From positions 1,364,001 through 1,428,000 of the forward strand of contig JAVHKY010000074.1 in assembly GCA_035079385.1 (NCBI GenBank): DNA of 64,000 nt. The letters run 5' to 3'. The notes under the pieces were generated by a model. It worked only from the letters and a program-made list of their open reading frames with translations. It had not been told where the DNA came from and made no database searches. Of this stretch, positions 13,806 to 24,900 are shown in pieces. A program made the position numbers and the translations under genes. Position 1 is the stretch's first letter. Every line of letters starts with the position of its first letter. The stretch comes from Aspidiotus rigidus. Lineage: Eukaryota > Arthropoda > Insecta > Hemiptera > Diaspididae.

Positions 13806-14054
13806 AAATTATGTCCTCGATTTCACAGTCATTATGTCATGCAAAGGAAGGAAAATAGTGAAAAAGAGCAGGATAGAGAATCATCTCAGAAATGCAATGT
13901 CATTTATGATAATTTTTCAGGGTATGCCTAGCAAGGTCAAGAGTACAGTTGTATTTTGTTCTTCTATCGTCGGTTTTGTCCTATATTGTTGCCAAATTGG
14001 TCCAGAAATAATTTTTTGCGGCCAAAACGTCAGGACTTGAATTATTTTTTGGGT

Positions 14055-14765
14055 CACATAATCCGAATATGGTAGCAGTTTGATCATGCAACTTCAACGA
14101 ACATGTTTTCCACCAAAAAAACATGTTTTTTCAAGGAAAAAAAAAAAAAAAACATTTTTTTTTATGGAAAAAATATGTTTTTTTCATTCTTTTCGTGAAA
14201 ATGTTATCATTTTAGTCATGTTTTGGATAACTGATTCAAAATTGGGCAGAAATTTTGCTACCAAACTTTAACAGACATGTTTTTCACAAAAAAAAAAAGT
14301 GTTGAAAAACTTGTTTTTTTTGTTTTGTTTTGTTTTTTTTTTTTTTTGGTGAAAAATTAGTAAGAATTTTACTCATGTACTTATTGGTTGGCAAAATCTT
14401 TGCTACCAAACTATAACAAAAATGTTCTTCATCAGAAAAAAGAGTTTTTTCGAGCAAAAACCATGATTTTTGTTTTTTTTTTTTGTGAAAATGTATTGGA
14501 TAATTTGAATCTTAATAATGGCAAAAATTGTGCCACCAAACTGTAACAAACATATTTTTCAAATGTTTTCTAGTTAAAAAACATGTTTTGTTATGAAATT
14601 CCGTTTAGCAATCATTTTTCATTTTGTAGACCACTGAATCTAAATTTGACAGTAATTTTACTGTAAAACTTCGACAAACATATTTTTCACAGAAAAATGA
14701 TAGTTTTTTTTAGAGACAAACAATTTTTCCAAGAAGAAAACATTTTTTAATGAAAATGAGAGTCA
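14055..14765 (+). repeat. Degenerate tandem repeat, roughly 130-150 bp period, about 5 units
   Basis: Units share a core like GCTACCAAACTTTAACA followed by AACATGTTTTTCA and a run of A or T. Cores are visible near 14,085, 14,255, 14,405, 14,535 and 14,665. The unit length drifts because of homopolymer expansion. No coding capacity. Confidence 0.55.
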
Positions 14766-14867
14766 TTCTACACTATATCTTGTAATACGAGCTCAAATTC
14801 TATTCACTCTTATCATTAAGGACTGCATTATCACGCAACTGCAGCGGCGGCGGCGTAGTTCTACCAC

Positions 14868-15057
14868 CACAGTTGTGGATCCAGGGGGGGAGGGGGGCGT
14901 CAATGGGGATATATCCCCCAAATCCCGAATTTGTAGCAAAAAAAGATGGATTCACAGAAATATCCGACCCCGAGTACCTATGTCCGATTTTGTTTTGCAA
15001 ATATCTCTCTCACCCCCCCCCCCAAAAAAAAAAAACGTGCTGGATCCGCCCCTGCAC
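14868..15057. mobile_element. Short MITE-like element with GGATCC-containing ends (copy 1)
   Basis: One end has GTGGATCCAGGGGGGG and the other GCTGGATCCGCCCCTGCA, so the ends are inverted around TGGATCC. A second copy with the same end motif lies at 39,245-39,412. Internal G, C and A runs are similar in both. The ends resemble hAT-type non-autonomous elements, but no clean target duplication was found. Confidence 0.5.
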
Positions 15058-17267
15058 TACTATCAACTGACGATGTTCCTTTCAAATTTCGTTACGAATG
15101 ATGAATTATAACTCTACTATTGGCGCATATTGGCAGCTAATGTTTCCATGATCTAAAAGCTAATGCTCCACCGAATCAAGCTCTGATTCTCGATTGACAC
15201 AATTAATCGCAATCTATTTGTTCTAATTTCTTACTTTATACCCAGTTAGTTGAATTTGTCACTTGAAAATGGTGTTTTTCGGGATAACTATTGAAATTCG
15301 AATTTCAGAAATTATTTCAATCAAAAATAAAGATTTCAAGGGGGAAAAAAAAAAGACAAAATCGATGACAATATCAGTTTTGAAGCCAGAATACAGAATT
15401 CAAGTGTATGCCTATATTGTGCACTTTTCTCAAAGTTTACATCAATTGGAAAAACTAAGGAATATCTATACGAACGAAAGTTATTTTGGTGGAAGGCCTG
15501 TAATATTTTTGTTAACCTATATTTTTAAGAACAATTCTACATAAAAATATAGGCACTTCTCGATAACTTTTTCTTCGAGATTTTGATCGCAATTTTCCTA
15601 ATCTGGACCAGCGTCGACAGTTAGGTATCTTTGGCCCAATTAGACGAACAATGAAGTACAAAATGTTTGAAGACTACACAAATGTACAAGCAAGAAGGTC
15701 ATCTCAGGCCCGTAAACAGGTGATCAAATGAGAGCAATGCCCCCTGAACCCCCCTCCTTCCAAGAAAATACCAGCAAAATATGCTTTTTGAGCCAATTTA
15801 ACCGCTTTAATCATGAAAAAAATTGATTAGACGTACATCAATCGCTAGTTACGGTTCTGGTCTATCTTCTGATTCACTCTTGGCATTCTATTTTGATTTG
15901 GACGCCTGAGTAACTTTTTTTTTCACTCTTTCTTTTCAAGTTAGAATTCTTGATCTCTTCAGCTTCATCTCTTTGTAAAATATGGATATTTTTCTTATTC
16001 AGAACTGTGTATAGTTTTATCTCAAGAAATAGGGAGAAAGTTTTGCGTCGGAATGAAAGGCCCACAAAAAGCTGATAGTGGCGACATTCAGTAGTTTTAA
16101 AACACTGCTGAGGAAAGACACGCTAATCCGAGTTTTGGAATAGTATAAGAATGGAAAGAGGGAAGCTTTAGGAGTAGATGAAAATCATGATATTGAAGAA
16201 GAGAGAGAAAAAAAAAAAAATAACGAAGAATAGGCCTACCATTAAACCATTGCAAATTTGGACCAGTCTATACTTTGAATACTCGCATTCCAGTTTCGAC
16301 TCATTATCTAGGAAGGAATTTATAATGATGATGTAGAGCAACTCGGAAAAATGAAAGATTACCAACCTAAGTACAGCAAAACTTAATTAGTTCTCAATAA
16401 AGTTAGGAAAAATTCGCATCCGGCAAATATATTATCCGTTTCTGGTGTGTGAACCGAAGGACTGTAAAATGCGAGAAATTCTTAACTTGTTTCGTAAAAT
16501 TTTGCACTCATTAGCAAATTTCTCATTTCACGTTCGTTCTTGATTCGTAAATGACTGTAAAGTTCGATACCAGGATCGTAAAAAATACCTCAGAGTCTCG
16601 TGTGCAGTACTTAAATTACTCGTCTCTCAAAAAACTGGTCTATATCTTCTATAAAGTTCACGTTCCAACCCGTCATTACCGTCGCCAATCCTCTCTCGTC
16701 CGAATACATTTTAACGGAGAACGTACGGAATTTAATGGCTTAAATTGTACTTTTATTCGATCGTTTCTTACATAACCTGGAAGCTCTTCAGTCCTTTCGT
16801 AGCGGTATATTATCGAGAATTTTGTAATGCTCGTGCATACTTGTCGTAAACGTTATCGGCAACTAAAGCCATTAACACAAACAACGGACACACGTACATG
16901 GGGACCAACTTGAACCAAAATAATATTATATAGTGATTATAATTTTCCACTCACTGTCAAACAGGATGTTATTAGGACAACCAATCACCCGATATTAAGG
17001 TCTTGTCTAAAGCATGATGACGTAATGTCTGTGAGATATATCAGCGTAATAAGTTAAAAAGAGGCCAATACTCCTATAGTATTGTAAGAATTGCACAGGA
17101 TTGCGTTTATAATTTATCCATAGAAAGTGTTTTCCCGTAGTGCAAAATAATTCTGAAATAGAATTTAGGTAAAATTATCCACCCAACCTAAAATTGGGAA
17201 CTGGTCACGACTGTCGATTTGTTCTTTAAACGGCACCGTCGGCTCAACAAATTGGGAAATTTCAATA
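15058..17267. other. No recognised gene
   Basis: This sequence lies below the last identified CrebA exon on the minus strand and could contain its missing downstream exons. I could not identify any: no minus-strand ORF here shows the expected hydrophobic membrane segment of a CREB3-type protein. Confidence 0.3.
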
Positions 17268-17403
17268 ATGGTTGTAAGCGTCATAATAGTCATTACCATC
17301 CTCATTCTTTTTCTCCAAGCTTGCGTATCATCGAATAAAGATGGTAATCGACAAACCAATACTCCAGAACCAATTGAAGACGAACTTATTTTTGCAGACT
17401 TAG
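17268..17403 (+). CDS. Candidate first coding exon with signal peptide (hypothetical)
   Basis: An ATG at 17,268 opens a frame starting MVVSVIIVITILILFLQAC, a hydrophobic stretch typical of a signal peptide. About 27 polar, acidic residues follow (ending near IEDELIFADL). The exon would end at 17,403, directly before a GTAGGT splice donor. It lies on the strand opposite CrebA, about 390 bp below the bZIP exon. No following exon was recognised, and a chance hydrophobic frame in AT-rich DNA is a real alternative. Confidence 0.25.
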
Positions 17404-17788
17404 GTAGGTATCCATCTTCCAGGAACCCGTTCTTATACTCAGTATTCTTTCTTTCTCGCCTTCTCAGTCTCTAGTATTTGTAATATAATCAAAATTTCGT
17501 TTTTTTCCTCCAATTCCTCTATTATTTAATTGATTTCATCAATATCGTATACAAAGTACGTTTCTTGACCTACACATTCGGCGATACTTAAAAAGTTACT
17601 CTCTATAGCTTTGTTTAGTAAGCGACATGAAAATATTATTAACTCTGCAGGCGATGCAGTCGTCATATCGTATTCCGAATAAAATAGAGATAACGAATCA
17701 CGACGCCTACTTTACGCAATAAAACTGAAATTTAAAATAAACTCTCCATTTTTCACTCTCGTCCACAGTTTCGAAATTCGATACTTAC

Positions 17789-17992
17789 AAATGCAATGTT
17801 GTTGGATTGATGCGTTTGCAAACCGAGCATCTGTTGTAGCTTCTGCAACTGACTAACCAAACTAGAATTCGTGTCTTCTAAATTGTTGATTCGCTTCTTA
17901 TATTCTACATTTTGGGTTGATAAAATGTCTACTTTACGCTCCAACGCGTCCATATACTCTTTTTTCTTTCGCCGACTTTCTTGTGCTGAGAT
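17789..17992 (-). CDS. CrebA: CrebA, exon with bZIP basic region and leucine zipper
   Basis: This 204-nt exon encodes 68 residues in phase 0. It has acceptor TTGCAG directly above 17,992 and donor GTAAGT at 17,788-17,783. It starts [20 protein letters not shown]. With the Asn ending the previous exon, this gives the CREB3-class basic region N-x7-R that contacts CRE or UPRE-like DNA. The zipper follows with heptad positions L, L, Y, L, L, L; the Tyr at the third position is usual in CREB3 proteins. The family's transmembrane helix, used for ER retention and cleavage, should lie in later exons, which were not found. If the intron is retained, the frame runs 11 codons to a stop at 17,753. Family assignment is very secure; orthology to CrebA is strong. 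Confidence 0.93.
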
Positions 17993-18064
17993 CTGCAAGC
18001 AACATGGCGGTAAATGAGAGTTCTCAATTTTTACGATGTCTTCGAGGATAAGATAGGCACTTAC

Positions 18065-18208
18065 CTTATTTTTAATTTTTCGTCTGATCTTTTTCAGCGA
18101 TTTCTCTTCGGCTTTCGATAAAGGTAATCTAGTCGGAATGGGATATCCTTCCGCCAATAACGTTCGTTTTTCCTCCTCAGTCAAGGTTAAAACGCCAGTC
18201 GACCCTTT
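18065..18208 (-). CDS. CrebA: CrebA, exon before the basic region
   Basis: This is a 144-nt, 48-codon exon in phase 0. Its acceptor is the TATAG above 18,208 and its donor GTAAGT lies at 18,064-18,059. It encodes [20 protein letters not shown] followed by a [20 protein letters not shown] segment and the start of the basic region (IRRKIKNK). This block is a hallmark of the CREB3/CrebA family, N-terminal to and continuous with the bZIP. The 72-bp intron to the next exon splits the basic region after KNK. The intron on its 5' side is about 18 kb and full of transposons, so splicing must join this exon to 36,204. Confidence 0.93.
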
Positions 18209-19130
18209 CTATAATGGAAAGAAAGAAAGAAAAAAAAAAAATAGAAAAATAATGAAAACACGTTAATTATTTTCACCTGTGCGATGAGGATAACGATGAT
18301 ATGTAAATGAACTATTATTATGTTCACCTAGCGGGTATTTTTCCACTCACTCAAAGGAATGTCGTCAAATTTCAACTATTAGACGATGTACAAAATACGT
18401 AACAATAGACTTTGAACTACTGCTGGCGAAAAAAATCGTGTACTTTCAAGGGTACAACGAATAGGTATTTTTATGAGCTTCTAACATCAAAGCATGTGTA
18501 TAATCTCAAGAAATCTATTCGTTCAGATAGAAAATTCGCCGTCCTGGACCGATTACATCCTTCTCGGAAAATACGTTGAAATTATCGACCTGCTATTGGA
18601 AGAGAGTGGAAATTTTGGCAGAGGAAAACATGTTAAGAGAGTAGGCACTCGAACTGGCAAAATACGACTCAACCACAGAGGAAACCCTAGTAAGAGATCA
18701 ATGCAGGGCCTTCTGAGTGAACGCTGTACACAGAGATATGCTAGAGTTGGAAAGTACAAGATGGATAAATGAACTAATTTATATATGAAGCTATGCAGGA
18801 TGAGTGGCTGTAGAAGGCCAGAATACACAACGACACGAAAACGCCGCAAAATCTCCGCTTGTTATAAGGTCAAGGATGAGGACGGACAGTTTTCAGGAAG
18901 ATGTACGAATAGCAAAAGTGACGGCCAATACATACGATATAAAATCAAGAAGTAAAGATAAGAAAATCGATGATTCAGAGTCGTTAGGAGAAGAAGGGTG
19001 ACCAGGAAGGAAAACGATCCTACTATTAGATAGGCGGACAATCTCAATATCTTTGAGGGCCAACTGTCGACTCGACAAATGGAACTCTCACAATGAAGCA
19101 AGACGGCCTGGTCTTAATCAAATAATTTAT
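18209..19130. other. Start of the 18-kb CrebA intron, no recognised feature
   Basis: A polypyrimidine-rich stretch (minus strand) precedes the acceptor of the exon at 18,208. The rest shows no coding or repeat structure that I can name. Confidence 0.4.
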
Positions 19131-19134
19131 GATC

Positions 19135-19360
19135 AGCATTCGAAGCTGATCTGCAAAAACTGAGCTTTCCCAGAGGGGAGCGGGAGTGATTTCGACGAAA
19201 CGTTCTCGAATCGGAATAACAGCTGCCGACTCGTCTCCCCTATATTGACGACTAGGAAGTCAGGACATTGGAGCTTGTAGACCCCACTCCTCTCAAGAAA
19301 AGGGATAGGATTTTTCAGCTCACAGAATATGCTACAGACTAGTAGGGTTAAAAAAGGCAG
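19135..19360 (-). mobile_element. Penelope-like element copy G, GIY-YIG part
   Basis: On the minus strand a frame reads NPIPFLERSGVYKLQCPD followed by FLVVNIGETSRQL. This matches the start of the GIY-YIG endonuclease domain of Penelope-like elements (VYK-x-C, then a YIGET-type strand; the Tyr is Asn here). It belongs with the RT part at 20,062-20,700, from which it is separated by a minisatellite. The copy is degraded. Confidence 0.65.
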
Positions 19361-19369
19361 AAAGCCCAA

Positions 19370-20061
19370 AGACCAACAGGTCAGTACCAATACCCCAAAG
19401 GTTGTTGGCAAAGACCAAGAAAATGTTCGCGAAAACCCTCAAATCCGTCGGTGGTCATTTCCAAGAACCGACAGGTCATTGGCAGAAACCACAAAAGTTG
19501 TTGGCAAAGACCGAAAAGGTTCATCGTGGAAAAGATAGTCGGCAAAGACCAACAAATTGTTGGCAAAAACCCTCAAATCTGTCAGTGGTCATTGCCAAGA
19601 AGCAACACGTCATTGGCAAAAACCTTGAAGGTAGTTGGCGAAGACCAGCAGGTCATTGCCAATACCCTAAAGGTTGTTGGTGAGGACCGAATGAGTTCAT
19701 GGCAACAAGGTAACAACCTAGAGGTTCTTGGCAAAGGCCAGCAGTTTCTTGGCAAAAGCTTTCAAATCTGTCGGTGGTCGTCGCCAAGAACCAACAGGTC
19801 ATTGGCAAGAGCCTCAAAGGTTTCTGACAAAGACCACCAGGTCATTGCCAATACCGCTGAGGTTGTTGGCGAAGACCAGCATGTTCTTGGAAAAAACCTT
19901 CAAATCTGTCGGTGGTCGTTGCCAAGAACCAACAGGTCATTGGCAAAATTCCTTGAATCTCCCGGAGTCATTTCCAAGAATCTTAAAGGTTGTTGGCAAT
20001 AACCTTCAAGTCTGTTGGTGATCATTGCCAAGAACCAAAAGGTTGTTGGCAAAGCCCACGT
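19370..20061 (+). repeat. Minisatellite with 22-bp monomers, partly organised as 132-bp higher-order units
   Basis: About 690 bp consist of diverged 22-bp monomers built around AGGTCATTGGCAAAAACC and AAGGTTGTTGGCAAAGACC. A marker variant (CAAATCTGTCGGTGGTC) recurs at about 19,443, 19,575, 19,767, 19,899 and 20,009. The spacings are 132, 192, 132 and 110 bp; 132 and 110 are six and five monomers. Long ORFs arise in several frames on both strands because the monomers lack stops; they are not genes. TTGGCAA and its reverse TTGCCAA alternate, giving local dyad symmetry. Confidence 0.8.
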
Positions 20062-20700
20062 GAACTTGACAAATTTTCAGTTTTTTGTAAAAATGTCGAA
20101 CATTTCAACGTCACAAAAAAAAAGAGAACTCGAAAAATCCTCCCTCCAGCTTGAGGGAGAGAAGTAATAGAACCCAAAGCTTTGGAGATGAGTTTTTTTT
20201 TCCCAACTACACGATCCACATCGAGGTCCAGCCCACTAAACAGGGCGAGGTGTTTGATGACATCGACTTCTTCGCGAAAAGCCTCGAGGGAAAGGGGGAC
20301 AGAATTTAGCTGGTAAATGAAGCAATTGAAGGTGTGAAGCTTATTGGAAGGAAAGAAGAAAGAAGAGGCATGGATAATAATGCACGCCACCAACGATGAA
20401 GGTAGAATGACTGATAAGGTAGATAAAAGTTCTTAAAATTGAAGGTGGGGTACCCACTATGGAGGAAGATGAGAAAATAATGGAGGTCAGTAACAGAGCC
20501 AATCTAAAGGCACAAGACATCATCCACGTTTCGGTGCCAATTAACGATGTTATGATTCTCAAAGAGGTTGAAGAAGAACTCTAAGACAAGAGATCCGAGG
20601 GAGTAGCTGGTTGGGACACCGATAATCGTACAAAACTCATAGATGAGATGTTGAAATTGACGAAAATTAGGCGAAAGGCACGTTCTGAGCGGAGTCACGA
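20062..20700 (-). mobile_element. Penelope-like element copy G, RT C-terminal part
   Basis: Minus-strand frames read FCTIIGVPTSYSLGSLVLEF near 20,640 (a decayed GIPMGSPLSP motif), then NWHRNVDDVLCL near 20,515. That second motif is the RT active site, with V-DD kept although the preceding Tyr is Asn. Further on is KLHTFNCFIYQLNSVPLSLE near 20,340, followed by EVDVIKHLALFSG. This is the usual order in Penelope-like reverse transcriptases. Stops and frameshifts separate the blocks. Confidence 0.7.
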
Positions 20701-21174
20701 AGGATTCGGTATATGCGCATATTCGAGTACAACCTCAAATAATCGACAGCAGGAACAAGGGAGATGCGCGGAAACATACTTTTAACAGGATAGAGCCGTC
20801 AGGAGGTTGGGTATTACCACACGTTCTATCAAGTTCGAGTTACTCATGCAGAATCAAGACTGATACCTGACGAATGACTTGAACCATTGATCACGGAACT
20901 TGGATAATCTGAAAGTAAGAGAAAAAATTAAGGATACCTTTGGCCTAATAGGTATATTCTAAAGGGCCGTGAAGCTGAGGAGGCACAAATAATTGAGAAT
21001 GTATACTCTTATCAAAGATCCTAAAGTAGGTAGGAACCTCTGCTCCCTAGGAATCACAATTTGCAGAGAGGATAGCGGATATTTTTTCCCGATTTCCCTG
21101 TACAAAACAGTTTTCTTCCTAAAATTTCGATCTACGAACTAATGACAAGTGAGACTTGAATGGATTTCGAATTC
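20701..21174. other. Diverged sequence upstream of the Copia insertion
   Basis: No feature is recognised. It continues beyond the Copia at 27,665, since the two flanks join at the AATTC target duplication. Confidence 0.4.
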
Positions 21175-21394
21175 TGTTGAAACTTCATCCCGACTGCCGG
21201 ACATTGGAGGGGTACTCGTATAATAGATAAGATGATAAGACCTACGTGTACACCGAACAAACGCACGTTAGTGCATATCTCGAAGTATCTTCATGTGAAC
21301 CGTTTTATATTCTGTTGCTGCGATATTCGTTAAAAGGCTGTGAATTATATATTTTTTAACTTTTCTGTGATTGCTAATTTTTCGTTCTTCAACA
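21175..21394 (+). repeat. 5' LTR of the Copia element
   Basis: The 220-bp LTR has 6-bp inverted termini TGTTGA and TCAACA. It matches the LTR at 27,440-27,659 base for base as far as I can read. A TTTTATAT box near 21,305 could serve as its core promoter. Confidence 0.95.
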
Positions 21395-21412
21395 TGGCAG
21401 CAGAGCCGTGTA
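21395..21412 (+). other. Putative primer-binding site
   Basis: TGGCAGCAGAGCCG begins immediately after the LTR. The leading TGG pairs with the CCA end of a tRNA, as in minus-strand priming of copia elements. The tRNA was not identified. A 12-codon upstream ORF (ATG at 21,394) overlaps this site. Confidence 0.6.
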
Positions 21413-21904
21413 ATAAAGTTCCACTGTAATAAATTTTTTTTTCGCATTGGAGGTGATTTTATATGAGTGCGTTGCCAATTTCGCTTAGTAAAATTCACAC
21501 GCGGTCAAAAGGCGTTTCCGGCCTTATACCTCATACCAGCCTTGAGAAGATCTTTGCCGCTAAATATCGTTTAAAAAAAAGAACGTGTCCGGGTTGAAGC
21601 TACAATACCCGAAGAAGCGTTGGACAACGATTCGAATTCGCCTGCGAAAACCAAATTTCAAGGTAACGAATGTGAAGACTACATTTCCGAAGGCTTTGTG
21701 ACAGCGCGTTCGAGCATCGACGAGGGCAGTTTTCGGGCAAGTTTCTACGCGGTTGACTTTAAGTCTATATCTTTTATTCGTTCGTTCCAACACAACCAAC
21801 CGTCGGCTGCTGATAACAAATTTAGTCTACAACAGGAACCCGGTTTCAATACTGCATCAGGTGCTGTAATTAATACTAGTAAATTTTCGTTACCGTATAG
21901 TAAT

Positions 21905-24900
21905 ATGATGGAATCTTTTGGCGGTAGAGATTTAAAAATATTTGTTTTCGATGGTAAGAATTATAATGAATGGGCTATGGTGGTGAGATGGAAACTCGAG
22001 AGCCTAGATTTATTAGACTTTATTGACTCAAAAGAGTGCTCCGATGTATTTATAAATTCAACGTCGAAAGAAATACGTGAAAATGAAAACTTGAGTTCGT
22101 ATAGGAAGGGCAATGCTAAGGCCGGGGAAATTATAATGGAAAGGCTATCTCCAAAAGTTATATCGAAAATTATCGGCGCCCGTACAGCTTATGAAATTTG
22201 GCATAAATTAAAATCTTTATTCGTTATAAAAACGCGAGCAGCAAGAGATGCTGCGCGGACCGAATTGCATTCCCTTTCATTCCGTTTGGACGGGAATATG
22301 GAATTGTTCATAAATAAATTTGATAAGTTGGTGCAAGAATACAAATTTCAGGGCGGTACGATATCAGACTCCGAAGAGTTGGAAATGTTTAGCGCCATGT
22401 TACCCACGTTTTTCGATTCCCATAAAGACTGGCATTCTCTCTTGCCCGAGGAAGAGCAAACTATCGAGGCCCTAAAAATAAAGGTCATCGACGCCCACAA
22501 ACGATATAGAAAGGAGAACGCCCACACGTCATTCATCGGTGCCGCTCGGGCCATTTCTCAAAAGAAATTTAACAATTGGAATAATCGTGGTCGAAACTTT
22601 TCGAATAGCCAGGCTAAATTAAATATTAGGTGTTTCATTTGTAACGGACCCCACTATGCCAACAACTGTCCATCGAGGAGAGGGGGCAATTCATCTATAA
22701 GGGGTAACGGACGTAACCAGAATTTTAACAACTCGTTCGGCAGGAGAAACTTCCCCAATATTGGCAACAATAATAACAGTAGTGATAGTGGTAACAATTC
22801 GTTCCGAAACAATTCAAATGCAAATAGATTTGGGAATAGATACAACACCCGAGGTGGATATGGGAACCAAAACTTTGGTAACAATAGTGTTAATAATGGT
22901 GTTGGTAGTTTTAATAGTAATGTTAGCAGTGGTAATATGGGTTTTAACTATGGTAATCGGCGTGGTAATTTTAGTGGTAACAATTTTAATCAAATGAATC
23001 ATGGGGGCAGTACCTCAAACAATAATCAAAATTCCAATAACTCTTTCTTTAGTAACCCTGGTTCGTCGGGTAATAATAATCGTAATACAGCTCAAGGAGG
23101 TTGGAAAAACAATACACCAAATTCAGGCAACAATCTCAGTAATTTTGGTGCAACATTGAGAATGGATGCACCACAAAATGATATGAATTTCTTAGCGTAT
23201 AGCGCCCTGGTGGTAATGGGTCACGAATGTCTGGATCCCAATGCTTTGTGTTTAGTGGGACAAAATAGCGATACTCTCCCCATTCACTCGGGGATGTTAG
23301 ATGGTGGTGCCAGCTGGCATATGACGAGAAACAAGGAGCTTTTGAGTGATCTCAGGGAAATCAAAAACCCAGGTCTGATCTTGGGATTCCGGGATGAATT
23401 TTCCTCAATTCCAAAATTTATGGGCGATATGGAAATAGTTACTCTCAATATTGATAACGAACCTATTTGTATAACATTAACCGATGTAAGGTATGACGAG
23501 GGAATGAAACTCACACTAATCTCCGAAGGGTGCTTGAACGAGGCAGGTTGTCGCACTGATTCTAGGAAAGACTTTTCGAATGTAATTCGTCTCTCTGATG
23601 AGAAATCATTATTAGTGGGAGTCACTGTGAATAAATTGAAATGGGTTAGGTTCATCTTGAAGAAAGAATATAATCATTCCATTTTAGATAGAATGCTGAA
23701 GAGTCCTATGCACATTTCTGTCACCGCTCCTGTCCGTCAGGTCGTCACAGAGAGAGATAAACAGCTAACAGTTTTATATCATCGCAGATTTGCTCACTGC
23801 TCTCCTAAATATTTAAAAAAGTTACAAGAAGTGACCAACGGGGTTGAAAAATTCAAGGTCATACCAGAAATTCTATTCGAATGCGACGTTTGCTTGGCAG
23901 CAAAAAGTTCTCGCGCTCCCCACGTTAAGGAAAGAGTTCGCGGAGTCCGCGTTTTAGAAATTGTAAATTCAGATATCTTAGGTCCTTTGAATGTCGCTAG
24001 ATCGTTTGAGAAATACGTAGTCACTTTTATTGATGATTTTTCATGCTTTTCGGTATCATACCCTGTAAAGAATAAAAGCGACGTGGTGACTGTTTTTCGA
24101 GACTTTGTTAATATTATGCTTGCAAAATTTCCAAGTACTAGGATAGCTATCTTACGCACTGATAATGCTCGGGAATATGTGATGGGGGCTATGAGGGATT
24201 ATTGCGTGGCGCAGGGCATTTTGTCCGATCCCTCTAACCCCTACACCCCTGAGCAAAACGGTAGATCGGAGAAATTTAATGGTACGTTATTAAATAAATC
24301 TAGGTGTATTTTTCTGGACTCGAAGATCCCTCAGGATGAGTGGCCTTTGGTGGTCAAGATGGCTACTTTTCTCATAAATAGAACTCCCTCTAGATCAAAC
24401 CCAGGTTGGAAAACACCCTACGAGATGTTCTTTGGGACTGCTCCGGATAACTCTATGATCTATATACCAGGATCGGGGGCAAACCTTCATATTGATAAAC
24501 CCAAGAGGAACAACCCCAAGCTTGGGAGGAGAGGTGTTCTGCGTGTAATCATGGGATATGAATCTAATGGTCTACTTCTTATGAACCCTGTTGATCGTAG
24601 TACTACAAGGTCATGCAATTACCAACCCCTTGAAAATAGAAATTTTGTAGATATTTTGAATAAAATTCTGAGTGAGGAGTCCGATGAGTATGGCGATCAT
24701 ATGAACGCTGGAGCGCACGCTGCGTCTGCAAATTGCGAAGAAAAGTTGTCTGATAATATTCCTTACACTTATGAACAGGCGTTGTCATCTCCATTTGCCG
24801 TTCAATGGATATCAGCGATGGAAGATGAGTTTACCTCCCTGCTTAAAAATAATACATGGATCGAGATAAACGATATATCTGGTCTGAAAATTTCGAAGCT

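Noticed and set aside
19329..20021. ORFs of up to 183 codons in several frames
   Set aside because: The 22-bp monomers simply lack stop codons. Overlapping frames on both strands are equally open, which points to repeat structure and not coding.
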